Below, piece by piece: positions 28,847 to 37,333 of a stretch of 64,000 nt of DNA. The translations under genes and the position numbers were made by a program. How positions within the stretch are numbered: position 1 is the first letter of the stretch; the number at the start of each line of letters is the position of its first letter. Source of the DNA: Algibacter pacificus (GTDB taxonomy: Bacteria; Bacteroidota; Bacteroidia; Flavobacteriales; Flavobacteriaceae). The notes beneath the pieces were generated by a model, which worked only from the letters and a program-made list of their open reading frames with translations, did not search any database and was not told the DNA's origin. The stretch spans positions 1 through 64,000 of the forward strand of contig NZ_ML701731.1 of assembly GCF_008033385.1 (NCBI RefSeq), written 5' to 3'.

Positions 28847-28928
28847 GATATTATTGTTTTTAGTTTTTCATTTCCTCCTAAAAGGAAAACTGTTTTTACT
28901 TTTTATTTACTGTAAAATGTTAGTCAAC

Positions 28929-28968
28929 AAAAATGCCAATTGAAAAAATATGACAAAGTGGCATTTTT
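28929..28968. promoter_or_regulatory. Inverted repeat in the htpG-fabH gap, candidate operator
   Basis: AAAAATGCCA and its exact reverse complement TGGCATTTTT are separated by 20 bp, 83 bp upstream of the htpG start. One arm overlaps TGACAAAGTGGCA, a direct pair of TGnCA half-sites. The position suits a regulator of htpG. The rest of the gap (28847-29182) holds only AT-rich leader sequence and a promoter-like TTTGA...TATTTTG before fabH. Confidence 0.55.
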
Positions 28969-29182
28969 ATATTGAAATATAACAATTTCAGAGTGCTATT
29001 AATCCAAATTCCTATTTGTTTGAAAAACAAAGGTTTTCTAGTTAAATAGCCTGTATGATACGCTTTTAAATTATATCGTTATTATTGATAATTTAAAAAA
29101 TAGCGCCGTTGCTTTTTAAATCCATAGAAATTTGACGAATTAAAAGACTTATTGTATTTTGCCTAACTAATCTATCAAGCGC

Positions 29183-30187
29183 ATGTACAATTCAAAAATA
29201 ACAGGTTTAGGGAAATACGTACCAGAAAACGTGGTAACTAACCACGATTTGTCAAAATTAATGGACACTAACGATGCTTGGATCCAAGAGCGAACCGGTA
29301 TTGAAGAACGCCGCTGGATAAAAGAAGGCTCAGAAGATACCTCGGCAGTAATGGGAGCAAAAGCTGCCCGAATTGCCATAGAGCGCTCCGGGTTAACCAA
29401 AGACGATATCGATTTTATTGTTTTTGCCACACTAAGTCCCGATTATTATTTCCCAGGTTGTGGCGTGCAAATTCAAGATATGCTAGATATGCCAACCATT
29501 GGAGCGCTCGATGTACGAAACCAATGTTCAGGCTTTGTGTATGCATTGTCGGTGGCCGATCAATTTATAAAAACCGGCATGTATAAAAACGTGCTCGTCA
29601 TTGGTGCCGAATACCATAGTAACGGACTAGATAAAACCACACGAGGCCGTAGCGTAAGTGTTATTTTTGGTGATGGCGCAGGAGCCTGCGTGTTGTCTCG
29701 CGAAGAGGATAACACAAAAGGCATTCTATCCACACATTTACACAGTCAAGGTAAATATGCCGATAAACTTATCGTAGAATCGCCAAGTATCGGGCATTGG
29801 GTTCCCGAAATTTTAAACGCTAAAGATCAGGATATCTCATATTTTCCATACATGGACGGACAATTTGTTTTTAAAAATGCCGTCGTGCGTTTCAGTGAAG
29901 TCATCATGGAAGGCTTGGCAAAAAACAATATGCAGAAAGAAGATATCGATATGTTTATTCCGCATCAAGCCAATTTACGAATCTCACAATTTATTCAAAG
30001 AAAATTTGGATTAACCGACGATCAAGTGTTTAATAACATTCAAAAATACGGTAATACCACCGCGGCATCCATTATCATTGCCTTAACCGAAGCATGGGAA
30101 GAAGGCAAAATAAAAGCAGGCGATAACGTCGTTTTAGCAGCTTTTGGTAGCGGCTTTACTTGGGGAAGTGTTATTATAAAATGGTAA
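29183..30187 (+). CDS. fabH: 3-oxoacyl-ACP synthase III (KAS III)
   Basis: 334 residues. The thiolase-fold catalytic triad is present: Cys115 (NQCSGFVYAL), His261 (IPHQANLR) and Asn291 (KYGNTTAAS). The opening ITGLGKYVPENVVTN and the GDGAGACVL and AAFGSGFTWGS motifs are typical. It condenses acetyl-CoA or branched acyl-CoA starters with malonyl-ACP to begin fatty acid synthesis. It stands alone, away from plsX/rpmF, so this could be a second FabH-like paralogue (for example for a specialised lipid); the sequence does not separate these. A dispersed repeat lies 23 bp downstream. Confidence 0.9.
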   Translation: MYNSKITGLGKYVPENVVTNHDLSKLMDTNDAWIQERTGIEERRWIKEGSEDTSAVMGAKAARIAIERSGLTKDDIDFIVFATLSPDYYFPGCGVQIQDMLDMPTIGALDVRNQCSGFVYALSVADQFIKTGMYKNVLVIGAEYHSNGLDKTTRGRSVSVIFGDGAGACVLSREEDNTKGILSTHLHSQGKYADKLIVESPSIGHWVPEILNAKDQDISYFPYMDGQFVFKNAVVRFSEVIMEGLAKNNMQKEDIDMFIPHQANLRISQFIQRKFGLTDDQVFNNIQKYGNTTAASIIIALTEAWEEGKIKAGDNVVLAAFGSGFTWGSVIIKW

Positions 30188-30210
30188 AAATTATTTAACT
30201 ATAAAAATAT

Positions 30211-30304
30211 GGGCGTTCCCCTTCGGGTCAGGCTTTCCATTACAAGTCCTCGCGCCCCGATTTCATCAGGGGCACTGTGGGCTTTTCATTGCAATCCTTA
30301 ACGC
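30211..30304 (-). repeat. Dispersed intergenic element, copy B
   Basis: Inverted relative to copy A: it begins with GGGCGTTCCCCTTCGGGTC and ends with CAATCCTTAACGC. The interior includes CAAGTCCTCGCGC, matching the GCGAGGACTTG of the other copies. It lies between fabH and the three-gene defence-like cassette. Confidence 0.75.
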
Positions 30305-30408
30305 GTGTGTTTGCAAGGCAGAGGGTGTAGTTGGTTTAACTAGTGAGTGTTTGGTGGTTGAGATGCGTTAAAAATAGAGATTCAAATACACTTAATGGTA
30401 TAATTTAA

Positions 30409-30416
30409 TACCTTTG
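30409..30416 (+). promoter_or_regulatory. Promoter -7 element of the ABC-3C-like cassette
   Basis: TACCTTTG matches the Bacteroidetes -7 consensus TAnnTTTG and is followed by the start codon at 30425, leaving almost no leader. No good -33 TTG is seen at 19 nt, so this is a moderate call. Confidence 0.5.
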
Positions 30417-30424
30417 CAAACATT

Positions 30425-31339
30425 ATGAAATACCCATTAGAATACTTAACAGATAGTGATTTTGAAATCTTAGTTGCATTAATTTGTAGTGAGATTTTAG
30501 GAATTGGAACTATCGTTTTTTCTGAAGGTAAGGATGGTGGAAGGGATGCCGAATTTAACGGAACAGCTAATAATTACCCAAGTAAAATAGAACCTTGGAG
30601 AGGTAAAATTATTATTCAAGCAAAACACACTCAAAGAAATAATGCAAGTTGTTCAGAAAGCGACTTTCAATCAATTCTAAAAAATAGTGTTATTCCCGCA
30701 ATCCAACAATTAAAAAAGAAAGATGAGATAGATTATTATTTACTTTTTACAAACAGAAAATTAAGTGGTGGTCAGCATCCTAAAATTGAGGATCTTTTTG
30801 ATACAAAAACTGGAATTGAAAATAGAGTGATTGGTTTAGAGCAAATTGAATTATGGATAAATTCATATCCTTCAATTGCAAAAAAATTAAATCTTAACAA
30901 ACTACTTCTTCCTCTAAATTTTGATGAAAATGATTTAAGACTTATAGTCAATTCTTTCAGCAAATTAGATAAGAAAAAAGGAGAGTTGTCAAAAATTCCA
31001 GAAAATCGCGATATTGAAAATAAAAACAAATTAAACGCACTAAGTAAAGAATATTTTGACAACGTAATCAAAAAAAATCTAATCTATTTTGGACAGATAA
31101 GAGCATTTCTAACAGATTCAATCAATAAAGAATATTTAGATAAATATGAAAATACTATTGATGATATAAATGCAAAAATAATTGTGCACAGAACTGATTT
31201 CGAAAAATTTGAAATGATATTAGAATTCTTATATGATTTCATAGTTGAAAATAATACAGAGTTAAAAAATAAACGTAGATTGATTCGATTATTTCTACAT
31301 TATATGTATTATAACTGTGACATTGGAATTAATGAATAA
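30425..31339 (+). CDS. PD-(D/E)XK nuclease-like effector of an ABC-3C-type cassette
   Basis: 304 residues. The N-terminus reads as a restriction-endonuclease-like fold: LTDSDFEILVALICSEILG, then GKDGGRDAEF (Asp41) and KIIIQAKH (Gln65-Ala-Lys67), which is the D...(E/Q)xK metal-binding pattern of Mrr-like nucleases. The C-terminal part (about 180-304) is helical and charged and may be the shared ABC-3C C-terminal domain. It is the first gene of a three-gene unit, 3 bp before the next gene. In the known ABC-3C arrangement this would be the effector. It is more AT-rich than fabH upstream. The nuclease call is good; the system assignment rests on context. Confidence 0.75.
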   Translation: MKYPLEYLTDSDFEILVALICSEILGIGTIVFSEGKDGGRDAEFNGTANNYPSKIEPWRGKIIIQAKHTQRNNASCSESDFQSILKNSVIPAIQQLKKKDEIDYYLLFTNRKLSGGQHPKIEDLFDTKTGIENRVIGLEQIELWINSYPSIAKKLNLNKLLLPLNFDENDLRLIVNSFSKLDKKKGELSKIPENRDIENKNKLNALSKEYFDNVIKKNLIYFGQIRAFLTDSINKEYLDKYENTIDDINAKIIVHRTDFEKFEMILEFLYDFIVENNTELKNKRRLIRLFLHYMYYNCDIGINE

Positions 31340-31342
31340 ATT

Positions 31343-31594
31343 ATGCTAACACCAACAAAACATACGAACATTAAATATTCTGTAATTTATATTGCAGGCA
31401 AAGTTTTGGGCTTCCTAAAAAAGGAAACTTTAATAAAATATGAAGATTTAAAAGAAATGTTAGTAAGTGAAATTGGAGTAAATGCAAAAAACAATATCGA
31501 TTATTCTTTAACTTTTTTATTTTCTATTGGCAAAATAGAATACTTGAAAAACATTGACGCAATTAAGTTAATCAACGACAATAATGAAGATTAG
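31343..31594 (+). CDS. Small middle component of the ABC-3C-like cassette
   Basis: 83 residues. It reads MLTPTKHTNIKYSVIYIAGK, then VLGFLKKETLIKYEDLKEM and a short basic/acidic tail. This resembles the winged-helix-like middle components annotated between the effector and the DUF2326 ATPase in ABC-three-component systems. It starts 3 bp after the first gene and its 3' end overlaps the ATPase gene by 11 bp, so translation is probably coupled. No catalytic residues are visible; an adaptor role is inference. Confidence 0.7.
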   Translation: MLTPTKHTNIKYSVIYIAGKVLGFLKKETLIKYEDLKEMLVSEIGVNAKNNIDYSLTFLFSIGKIEYLKNIDAIKLINDNNED

Positions 31595-33335
31595 TAAAAT
31601 ATATTCTAATAAAAATTTCAAGAATATTGAATTTAATGACAAATTCAATGCTGCTGTTGCGTTCATAGAAAGTGATAAGAAAGAAGACACTCATAATTTA
31701 GGTAAAACGTCCTTAATTCGAGTTGTTGATTTTTTACTCTTATCAAGTTATAATAAGAATACAGATAAATTATTAGGTAATAATCTTTTTATTGGTCAAG
31801 ATTTTTACGGAGAATTCAAACTAAATAGCGAAAAGTATTTAGTCGTTAAACGTTCTATAAATACTGCTACTAAAATATCTTTTAAATTAAACAACACTAA
31901 ATTAGATAGTTTTAAATTGGATATTGATTGGGATGAAGAATTAACATTAAATAAAGCAAAAGCAAAATTTAATGAATGCTTAGATTTCAATGTTTTGTCA
32001 AATTGGGACTACAGAAAATCAATAACCTATTTTTTAAGAAGTCAACAAGACTATTTAGATGTTTTTAAATTAAACAAATTTAAAGGCAAACATAAAGATT
32101 GGAAACCATTTGTTTTTGATTTACTTGGGTTCAAAGGGAATTTAATTTTAGAAAAACTAGAAATTGAAGAGGAAATAGATGAATTAAGGAAAAGAATACA
32201 AACTTTAAGGCTCGAAGCACAAATAGATACTTCTGAAAAAGATAGATTAGTAGGGCTTTTAGAAATAAAGAAAATTGAACTTTCAGGGGTTAAAAACCAA
32301 ATAGATAAATTCAATTTTTTTAAAGAGGATATTCTTACAAACAAGCAACTTGTTGAAGAAATTGATACAAAACTTCAGGCATTCAATACTGATAGATATA
32401 GAATTTCATATGAAATTAACAAAATAGAATCATCACTATCTGAAATAAATGATGATGTTGACGATAAAGAAATTAATAGTCTATTTGAAGATGTAAACTT
32501 GTATTACCCTAAGCAATTAAAAAAGGAATATAACGATTTAATTAATTTTCAAAAATCCTTAACAACAGAGCGGAAAAAATATCTATCTGAAACGCTTAGC
32601 CAGTTAAAGCTAGATTATTCTGAATTAAACAAGAAAATCAAGGAACTTGAATCTCAGAAAAGTGATTTATTGTCTTTATTGACAGAGAAAGATAGTTATC
32701 TAAAATTTAAAGAATATCAGAAAAAAACAATTGATATTGAGGTTGAGGTAGAGCGTATTAAAGATAAATTAAAAGCCATAGACAGCACTTTAATTTTAGA
32801 AAACGACATAAAAGAAAAACGAGAAATAATAGATGATAAAATTTCAGAATTAAAAATATCTTTAACAGAAAGAAAACACTCAAATATTAATAAAGTTTTT
32901 AACTCTATAATTAAAGAGATATTAGATACAAATGCTTTAATTTCATTGAAGCTAAATAATCAAGGGAATGTTGAATTTAATGCTGATTACCAAAATAAAA
33001 CTGATTTATTAAAAACTTCTGAATCACAAGGAACAACATATAAAAAACTACTTTGCGTTGCATTTGACTTATCACTATTAGTTAATTACTCTGATAAATC
33101 ATTCTACAAATTTGTTTATCACGATGGAGTTTTAGAAGGATTGGACGACAGAATTAAAATTAGATATATAAATCTAATAAAAGAGTTTTGTGAAGAATAT
33201 AACTTACAATATATAGTCACTTTAATAGATTCTGATTTACCGAAAGATATGCCTGATTTAATTGAAGATAAAGATATTTGTCTAAGACTGAACGATAAAG
33301 ACAACTCTGGTAAGTTGTTTTTGAATAGTTTCTAA
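31584..33335 (+). CDS. DUF2326-type SMC/Rad50-like ATPase
   Basis: 583 residues. The N-terminal lobe has a shortened P-loop, HNLGKTSLIRVVDFLLL (about 36-52), in the form typical of DUF2326. Residues about 190-435 are long Lys/Glu/Leu-rich coiled coil (for example EEIDELRKRIQTLRLEAQ). The C-terminal lobe has an ABC-signature-like motif SQGTTYKKLLCVAFDL (about 477) and a Walker-B-like FVYHDGVLEGLDD (about 508-520). Proteins like this are the sensor/motor ATPases of ABC-three-component systems, related to RecN/Rad50-type nucleoprotein ATPases. Last gene of the cassette; a strong terminator follows 26 bp later. Confidence 0.8.
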   Translation: MKISKIYSNKNFKNIEFNDKFNAAVAFIESDKKEDTHNLGKTSLIRVVDFLLLSSYNKNTDKLLGNNLFIGQDFYGEFKLNSEKYLVVKRSINTATKISFKLNNTKLDSFKLDIDWDEELTLNKAKAKFNECLDFNVLSNWDYRKSITYFLRSQQDYLDVFKLNKFKGKHKDWKPFVFDLLGFKGNLILEKLEIEEEIDELRKRIQTLRLEAQIDTSEKDRLVGLLEIKKIELSGVKNQIDKFNFFKEDILTNKQLVEEIDTKLQAFNTDRYRISYEINKIESSLSEINDDVDDKEINSLFEDVNLYYPKQLKKEYNDLINFQKSLTTERKKYLSETLSQLKLDYSELNKKIKELESQKSDLLSLLTEKDSYLKFKEYQKKTIDIEVEVERIKDKLKAIDSTLILENDIKEKREIIDDKISELKISLTERKHSNINKVFNSIIKEILDTNALISLKLNNQGNVEFNADYQNKTDLLKTSESQGTTYKKLLCVAFDLSLLVNYSDKSFYKFVYHDGVLEGLDDRIKIRYINLIKEFCEEYNLQYIVTLIDSDLPKDMPDLIEDKDICLRLNDKDNSGKLFLNSF

Positions 33336-33360
33336 AAACAACAATTTATTATTAATAAGT

Positions 33361-33386
33361 AAAGCTCGGGCGTAAACCCGAGCTTT
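33361..33386 (+). terminator. Terminator of the ABC-3C-like cassette
   Basis: AAAGCTCGGG pairs perfectly with CCCGAGCTTT around a 6-nt loop, 26 bp after the ATPase stop. It marks the end of the three-gene transcription unit. The remaining gap to 33575 is AT-rich with no gene seen. Confidence 0.85.
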
Positions 33387-33575
33387 TAGAATTAATTATA
33401 ATCAAACACGTTACAAGATTTATAATTGAAGGTGACTAACTCTAAATAATTATTTGGTGTAGTATGTTGATTATCTTTATTGTAACGCTTTTTTTTGATT
33501 ATTGTTTTATAAGGAGGTTGTTTTTTTTTGAATTCTTAAAAATTATTAAGTATATTTTGAAATAACTATAATAAA

Positions 33576-33938
33576 ATGAGTAAGAAAACATTAGTAATTG
33601 GAGCGTCAATAAAACCAGAACGCTATTCAAATAGAGCCATTAAAAAATTAGTTACGCATAAACACGAGGTTGTGGCTATTGGTTTAAAAAAAGGCAACGT
33701 TGCAGGTATCGAAATTGATACCGAGTTTATACCATACCAATCTATAGATACAGTAACGTTGTACTTAAACCCCAAACGGCAAGAGCCTTATTACAATTAT
33801 ATAGTATCGTTAAAACCCCAGCGTGTTATATTTAATCCCGGCACCGAAAATCCTGAGTTTTATAGACTTTTAAAGGAAAACAATATTATAATCGAGGTGG
33901 CTTGTACTTTAGTGCTTTTAGCTACAAATCAATATTAA
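33576..33938 (+). CDS. CoA-binding (YccU-like) domain protein
   Basis: 120 residues forming a single Rossmann-type CoA-binding domain: [19 protein letters not shown] (glycine-rich loop with SIKPERYS), [18 protein letters not shown], and the C-terminal [19 protein letters not shown] with EVACTLVLL. The family binds CoA or a related nucleotide; its physiological role is not settled. It converges with the symporter gene and their coding ends overlap by 17 bp. Confidence 0.88.
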   Translation: MSKKTLVIGASIKPERYSNRAIKKLVTHKHEVVAIGLKKGNVAGIEIDTEFIPYQSIDTVTLYLNPKRQEPYYNYIVSLKPQRVIFNPGTENPEFYRLLKENNIIIEVACTLVLLATNQY

Positions 33939-35400
33939 GTGGTACTTTTTTCGAAATAATAAATAACCCAATAAAAGTAAATAGGCCGTTAATAATAAGG
34001 AGTTCGTAACCAATAACGTAACCGCCAAAATTTTCGGCAGGCACATTTCCTATAATAAAGGATAGCGTTAAAGCCACTAAAGCAACCACCCAAACTAGTT
34101 TGTCTTTAATGGTTCGTTTGGTGAAAATGCCAAAGGCAAATAAACCTAATAGTGGGCCGTAAGTATAGCCAGCTACTTTTAATAAATTATCAATAACATT
34201 ACTATCCAATACGTATTTAAAAATAACAATAATGATAATAAGTAAAACACTCATTAAAATATGAACGCGTTTTCTTAAAGATTTTCTACCGCGTTCTTCG
34301 CGTTTTTCAATCCCTAAAAAATCGACACAAAAGGAGGTCGTTAAAGAGGTTAAAGCAGAATCTGCGCTACTGTATGCCGCGGCAATTAAACCTAGTAAAA
34401 AGAAAATAGCTAGGGTAATACTTAATCCGCCGTTAAGGGCAATTTCAGGAAAAAGTAAATCTGTTTTGGTTTTTCCGTCTAGTGTTGGTATGGCTATGTT
34501 GTATTTTTCAGCATAAATAAAGAGTAGTGCTCCAAGTAATAAGAATACAAAATTTACCACAATTAAAACCGTTGCAAAGGAAAGCATATTCTTTTGAGCG
34601 TCTTTCAACGTTTTGCAACTCAGGTTTTTTTGCATCATATCTTGGTCTAATCCCGTCATACAAATAGCAATAAACATACCGCCTAAAAACGATTTTATAA
34701 AATGACTTTTAGCTAAAATAGAATCGGTAATCATTATTTTGTTGTATTTCGTTAGTTCTTCCGAAGCTAAAAAATCTGCAAAACTCCAATTCAGTTTATC
34801 TGTAATTAAATAGACGGCTACTATTAGAGCGGTTAACATAAATAGCGTTTGTAAAGTATCGGTCCAAATAATGGTTTTTATACCGCCTTTAAAAGTATAT
34901 AGCCAAATAAGTAAAATGGAAATACTTACGGTTACTATAAACGGAATGCCATAAGCATCAAACACAAATTTTTGTAAAACAATAGCAATTAAATAGAGTC
35001 TAAATGCGGCGCCTAAAACTCGAGATATAAAAAAGAAAAAGGCACCCGTTTTATAACTTACGGTACCAAAGCGGCTTTCTAAATATTGGTAAATAGATGT
35101 CACGTTTAGCCTGTAATAAATAGGCATAAGTACAAAAGCAATAACTAAATAGCCGGCTAAATAGCCAAAAACCACTTGCATATAGCTAAATTGCGATCCG
35201 TTTACCCAACCCGGAACAGAAATAAAAGTAACCCCCGAGAGCGAAGCGCCAATCATTCCGAACGCTACTAAATACCAAGGCGCCGATTTGTTGGCTTTAA
35301 AAAAAGCGTCGTTACTATCTTCTTTTCCTGTAAAATAGGAGATTAAAATTAATACGCCAAAATAAGCGACTATTAGTAAAAGTATTTGTGTAGCTGTCAT
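33922..35400 (-). CDS. Sodium:solute symporter (SSS family)
   Basis: I start at the ATG at 35400 ([20 protein letters not shown]), giving 492 residues; the upstream ATG at 35445 adds a polar leader not expected before the first helix. About 13 hydrophobic segments follow. Family motifs include the second-helix region [12 protein letters not shown]-like ([20 protein letters not shown]), the [13 protein letters not shown] motif and [18 protein letters not shown], which carries sodium-site residues. It imports a small solute (sugar, amino acid, proline or sialic-acid-like) with sodium; the substrate is not predictable. Monocistronic, convergent with the CoA-binding gene. Confidence 0.9.
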   Translation of the reverse strand: MTATQILLLIVAYFGVLILISYFTGKEDSNDAFFKANKSAPWYLVAFGMIGASLSGVTFISVPGWVNGSQFSYMQVVFGYLAGYLVIAFVLMPIYYRLNVTSIYQYLESRFGTVSYKTGAFFFFISRVLGAAFRLYLIAIVLQKFVFDAYGIPFIVTVSISILLIWLYTFKGGIKTIIWTDTLQTLFMLTALIVAVYLITDKLNWSFADFLASEELTKYNKIMITDSILAKSHFIKSFLGGMFIAICMTGLDQDMMQKNLSCKTLKDAQKNMLSFATVLIVVNFVFLLLGALLFIYAEKYNIAIPTLDGKTKTDLLFPEIALNGGLSITLAIFFLLGLIAAAYSSADSALTSLTTSFCVDFLGIEKREERGRKSLRKRVHILMSVLLIIIIVIFKYVLDSNVIDNLLKVAGYTYGPLLGLFAFGIFTKRTIKDKLVWVVALVALTLSFIIGNVPAENFGGYVIGYELLIINGLFTFIGLFIISKKVPLNIDL

Positions 35401-35524
35401 TAAAAAGTGATTTTCAAGTTTCAAAATACGAATATTAAATTTCAATAAACAAGCGGAAGAGGCGATATTTAAAAGTATGTATTAAAATTAGCGAAATTCC
35501 AAGCTAAATAGTAATTTCGCAGCC

Positions 35525-36142
35525 ATGGAATTTTCTTCAAAATTATTAGAACGCGCTGTAAATGAGATGTCTCAATTACCAGGGATTGGTAAGCGCACGG
35601 CGTTGCGTTTAGTTTTGCATATGCTAAGGCAACCTAAAGAACAAACTATAGGTTTGGCAGAAGCCTTAAAAACCATGAGAAATGATATAAAATTTTGTAA
35701 GTCTTGCAATAATATTAGCGACGTGGCGTTGTGTGAGATATGTTCTAATCCCGGGCGAAATAAATCGGTGGTGTGCGTTGTGGAAGATGTTCGAGATGTT
35801 ATGGCAATAGAAAATACAAGTTCGTATAAAGGATTATATCATGTTTTAGGTGGAAAAATTTCGCCTATGGATGGTATTGGTCCTCACGATTTAAATATAG
35901 AATCCTTGGTAAATAAAGTGAAAGAAGGCGAAATTAAAGAACTTATTTTTGCATTAAGTTCAACGATGGAAGGAGATACCACGAATTTTTATATTTTTAA
36001 ACAAATTCAGGATTACAATGTGTTTACATCAACCATTGCAAGAGGGATTTCGGTTGGAGATGAACTAGAATATGCCGATGAAGTCACATTAGGACGTAGT
36101 ATTGTTAATAGAATACCTTTTGAATCGTCTTTAAAACTCTAA
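35525..36142 (+). CDS. recR: Recombination mediator RecR
   Basis: 205 residues, the usual length. An N-terminal helix-hairpin-helix ([17 protein letters not shown]), a four-Cys zinc finger (FCKSCNNI...CEICSNP, about 58-75) and a Toprim domain ([15 protein letters not shown], with [15 protein letters not shown]) are all present. RecR works with RecO (and RecF) to load RecA on gapped DNA. It starts 12 bp before the glycosyltransferase gene stop-to-start gap, so the two are probably co-transcribed, a common flavobacterial arrangement. Confidence 0.97.
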   Translation: MEFSSKLLERAVNEMSQLPGIGKRTALRLVLHMLRQPKEQTIGLAEALKTMRNDIKFCKSCNNISDVALCEICSNPGRNKSVVCVVEDVRDVMAIENTSSYKGLYHVLGGKISPMDGIGPHDLNIESLVNKVKEGEIKELIFALSSTMEGDTTNFYIFKQIQDYNVFTSTIARGISVGDELEYADEVTLGRSIVNRIPFESSLKL

Positions 36143-36154
36143 TATTTCCGTTAT

Positions 36155-37249
36155 TTGAAACTTTCAGTTGTTATTTTAAATTATAATGTACGTTACTTTT
36201 TAGAGCTTACTTTAAAGAGTGTATACGCTGCTATTTCTGAAATTGATGCTGAAATTATTGTCGTTGATAATAACTCTAGCGATGGTAGTTGTCAGATGGT
36301 GAAAACCCTATTTCCCGAAGTAAAACTCATTGAAAATAAAGAGAATTTAGGTTTTTCTAAAGGAAATAATATAGGGGTCGCTTTGGCTAAAGGTGAATAT
36401 ATATGTATTTTAAATCCTGATACGGTAGTTGCTGAAGATACCTTTACAAAGCTTTTAAATTTTTCGGATAAAAAAGAAAAATTAGGTATTGTAGGTTGTA
36501 GATTAATGAACGGAAGTGGCACATTTTTACCCGAAAGTAAACGTAATATTCCAACGGTAAAAGTGTCTTTAAAAAAAATATTAGGCTATCCCAATCAATA
36601 TTATGCTAATCATTTGGAAGCAGAAAGCATAGGTGAAGTGAATATATTAGTCGGCGCTTTTATGTTGCTTAAAAAAAGTGTTTATGATGCTATTGGCGGT
36701 TTCGATGAAGATTATTTTATGTACGGAGAAGATATCGATTTATCATATAAAGTGCTAACTTCGGGTTATAAAAATTACTATTACGGACATACAACGGTTA
36801 TACATTTTAAAGGAGAAAGTACTTTAAGAGATAAAAATTACGCCCGTCGTTTTTATGGTGCCATGCAAATTTTTTATCAGAAGCATTTTAAGCAAAACCT
36901 CCTTTTCGATTTTGTAGTTTGGTCCGGAATAAAGCTTGCTTTTATTTTTAGAAGAGTGCGTAAAAATAAAATTAAAGCGATTTCAGAATATGTTTTTATG
37001 TCGGAAGATATAAACAGTAAATTAGAAGCTAAACTGCAACAAAAATTGCGTTTAAAAAAGGAGCTTAATGAGGTAAAAGAAGATGCAGAAATTATTTTTG
37101 ATGCAAATACGATGTCTTATAAAGAGATTATTGATTCTATTAAAAATACCAATAACCTGTTAACCTATAAAATATTACCAAACCAATCGTCTTTTATTAT
37201 CGGGAGCACCGATGGTTTTAGTCAAGGGGAAGTCATAGTTTTTGAATAG
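36155..37249 (+). CDS. Family 2 glycosyltransferase
   Basis: 364 residues from a TTG start at 36155 (KLSVVILNYNVRYFLELTL), the only start that keeps the first strand of the GT-A fold. Motifs: VVDNNSSDGS, ICILNPDTVV (nucleotide-sugar binding Asp), and YFMYGEDIDLSYKV near residue 190 (catalytic acid region). After about residue 250 there is a hydrophobic stretch and a Lys/Glu-rich tail (LEAKLQQKLRLKKELNEV). It resembles rhamnosyl-type transferases of cell-surface polysaccharide synthesis. It follows recR by 12 bp. Confidence 0.9.
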   Translation: MKLSVVILNYNVRYFLELTLKSVYAAISEIDAEIIVVDNNSSDGSCQMVKTLFPEVKLIENKENLGFSKGNNIGVALAKGEYICILNPDTVVAEDTFTKLLNFSDKKEKLGIVGCRLMNGSGTFLPESKRNIPTVKVSLKKILGYPNQYYANHLEAESIGEVNILVGAFMLLKKSVYDAIGGFDEDYFMYGEDIDLSYKVLTSGYKNYYYGHTTVIHFKGESTLRDKNYARRFYGAMQIFYQKHFKQNLLFDFVVWSGIKLAFIFRRVRKNKIKAISEYVFMSEDINSKLEAKLQQKLRLKKELNEVKEDAEIIFDANTMSYKEIIDSIKNTNNLLTYKILPNQSSFIIGSTDGFSQGEVIVFE

Positions 37250-37288
37250 TATTCTGTGGTTTGTGCAAAGAAATTGCTTGTTTTTCAT

Positions 37289-37296
37289 TAATTTTG
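37289..37296 (+). promoter_or_regulatory. Promoter -7 element of the E2 gene
   Basis: TAATTTTG fits TAnnTTTG and is followed by CACGG, 38 bp before the ATG at 37334. No clear TTG lies at the ideal 19-nt spacing. Confidence 0.5.
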
Positions 37297-37333
37297 CACG
37301 GTAAAATTAAAAAACAAGTATTTTAATATTAAT

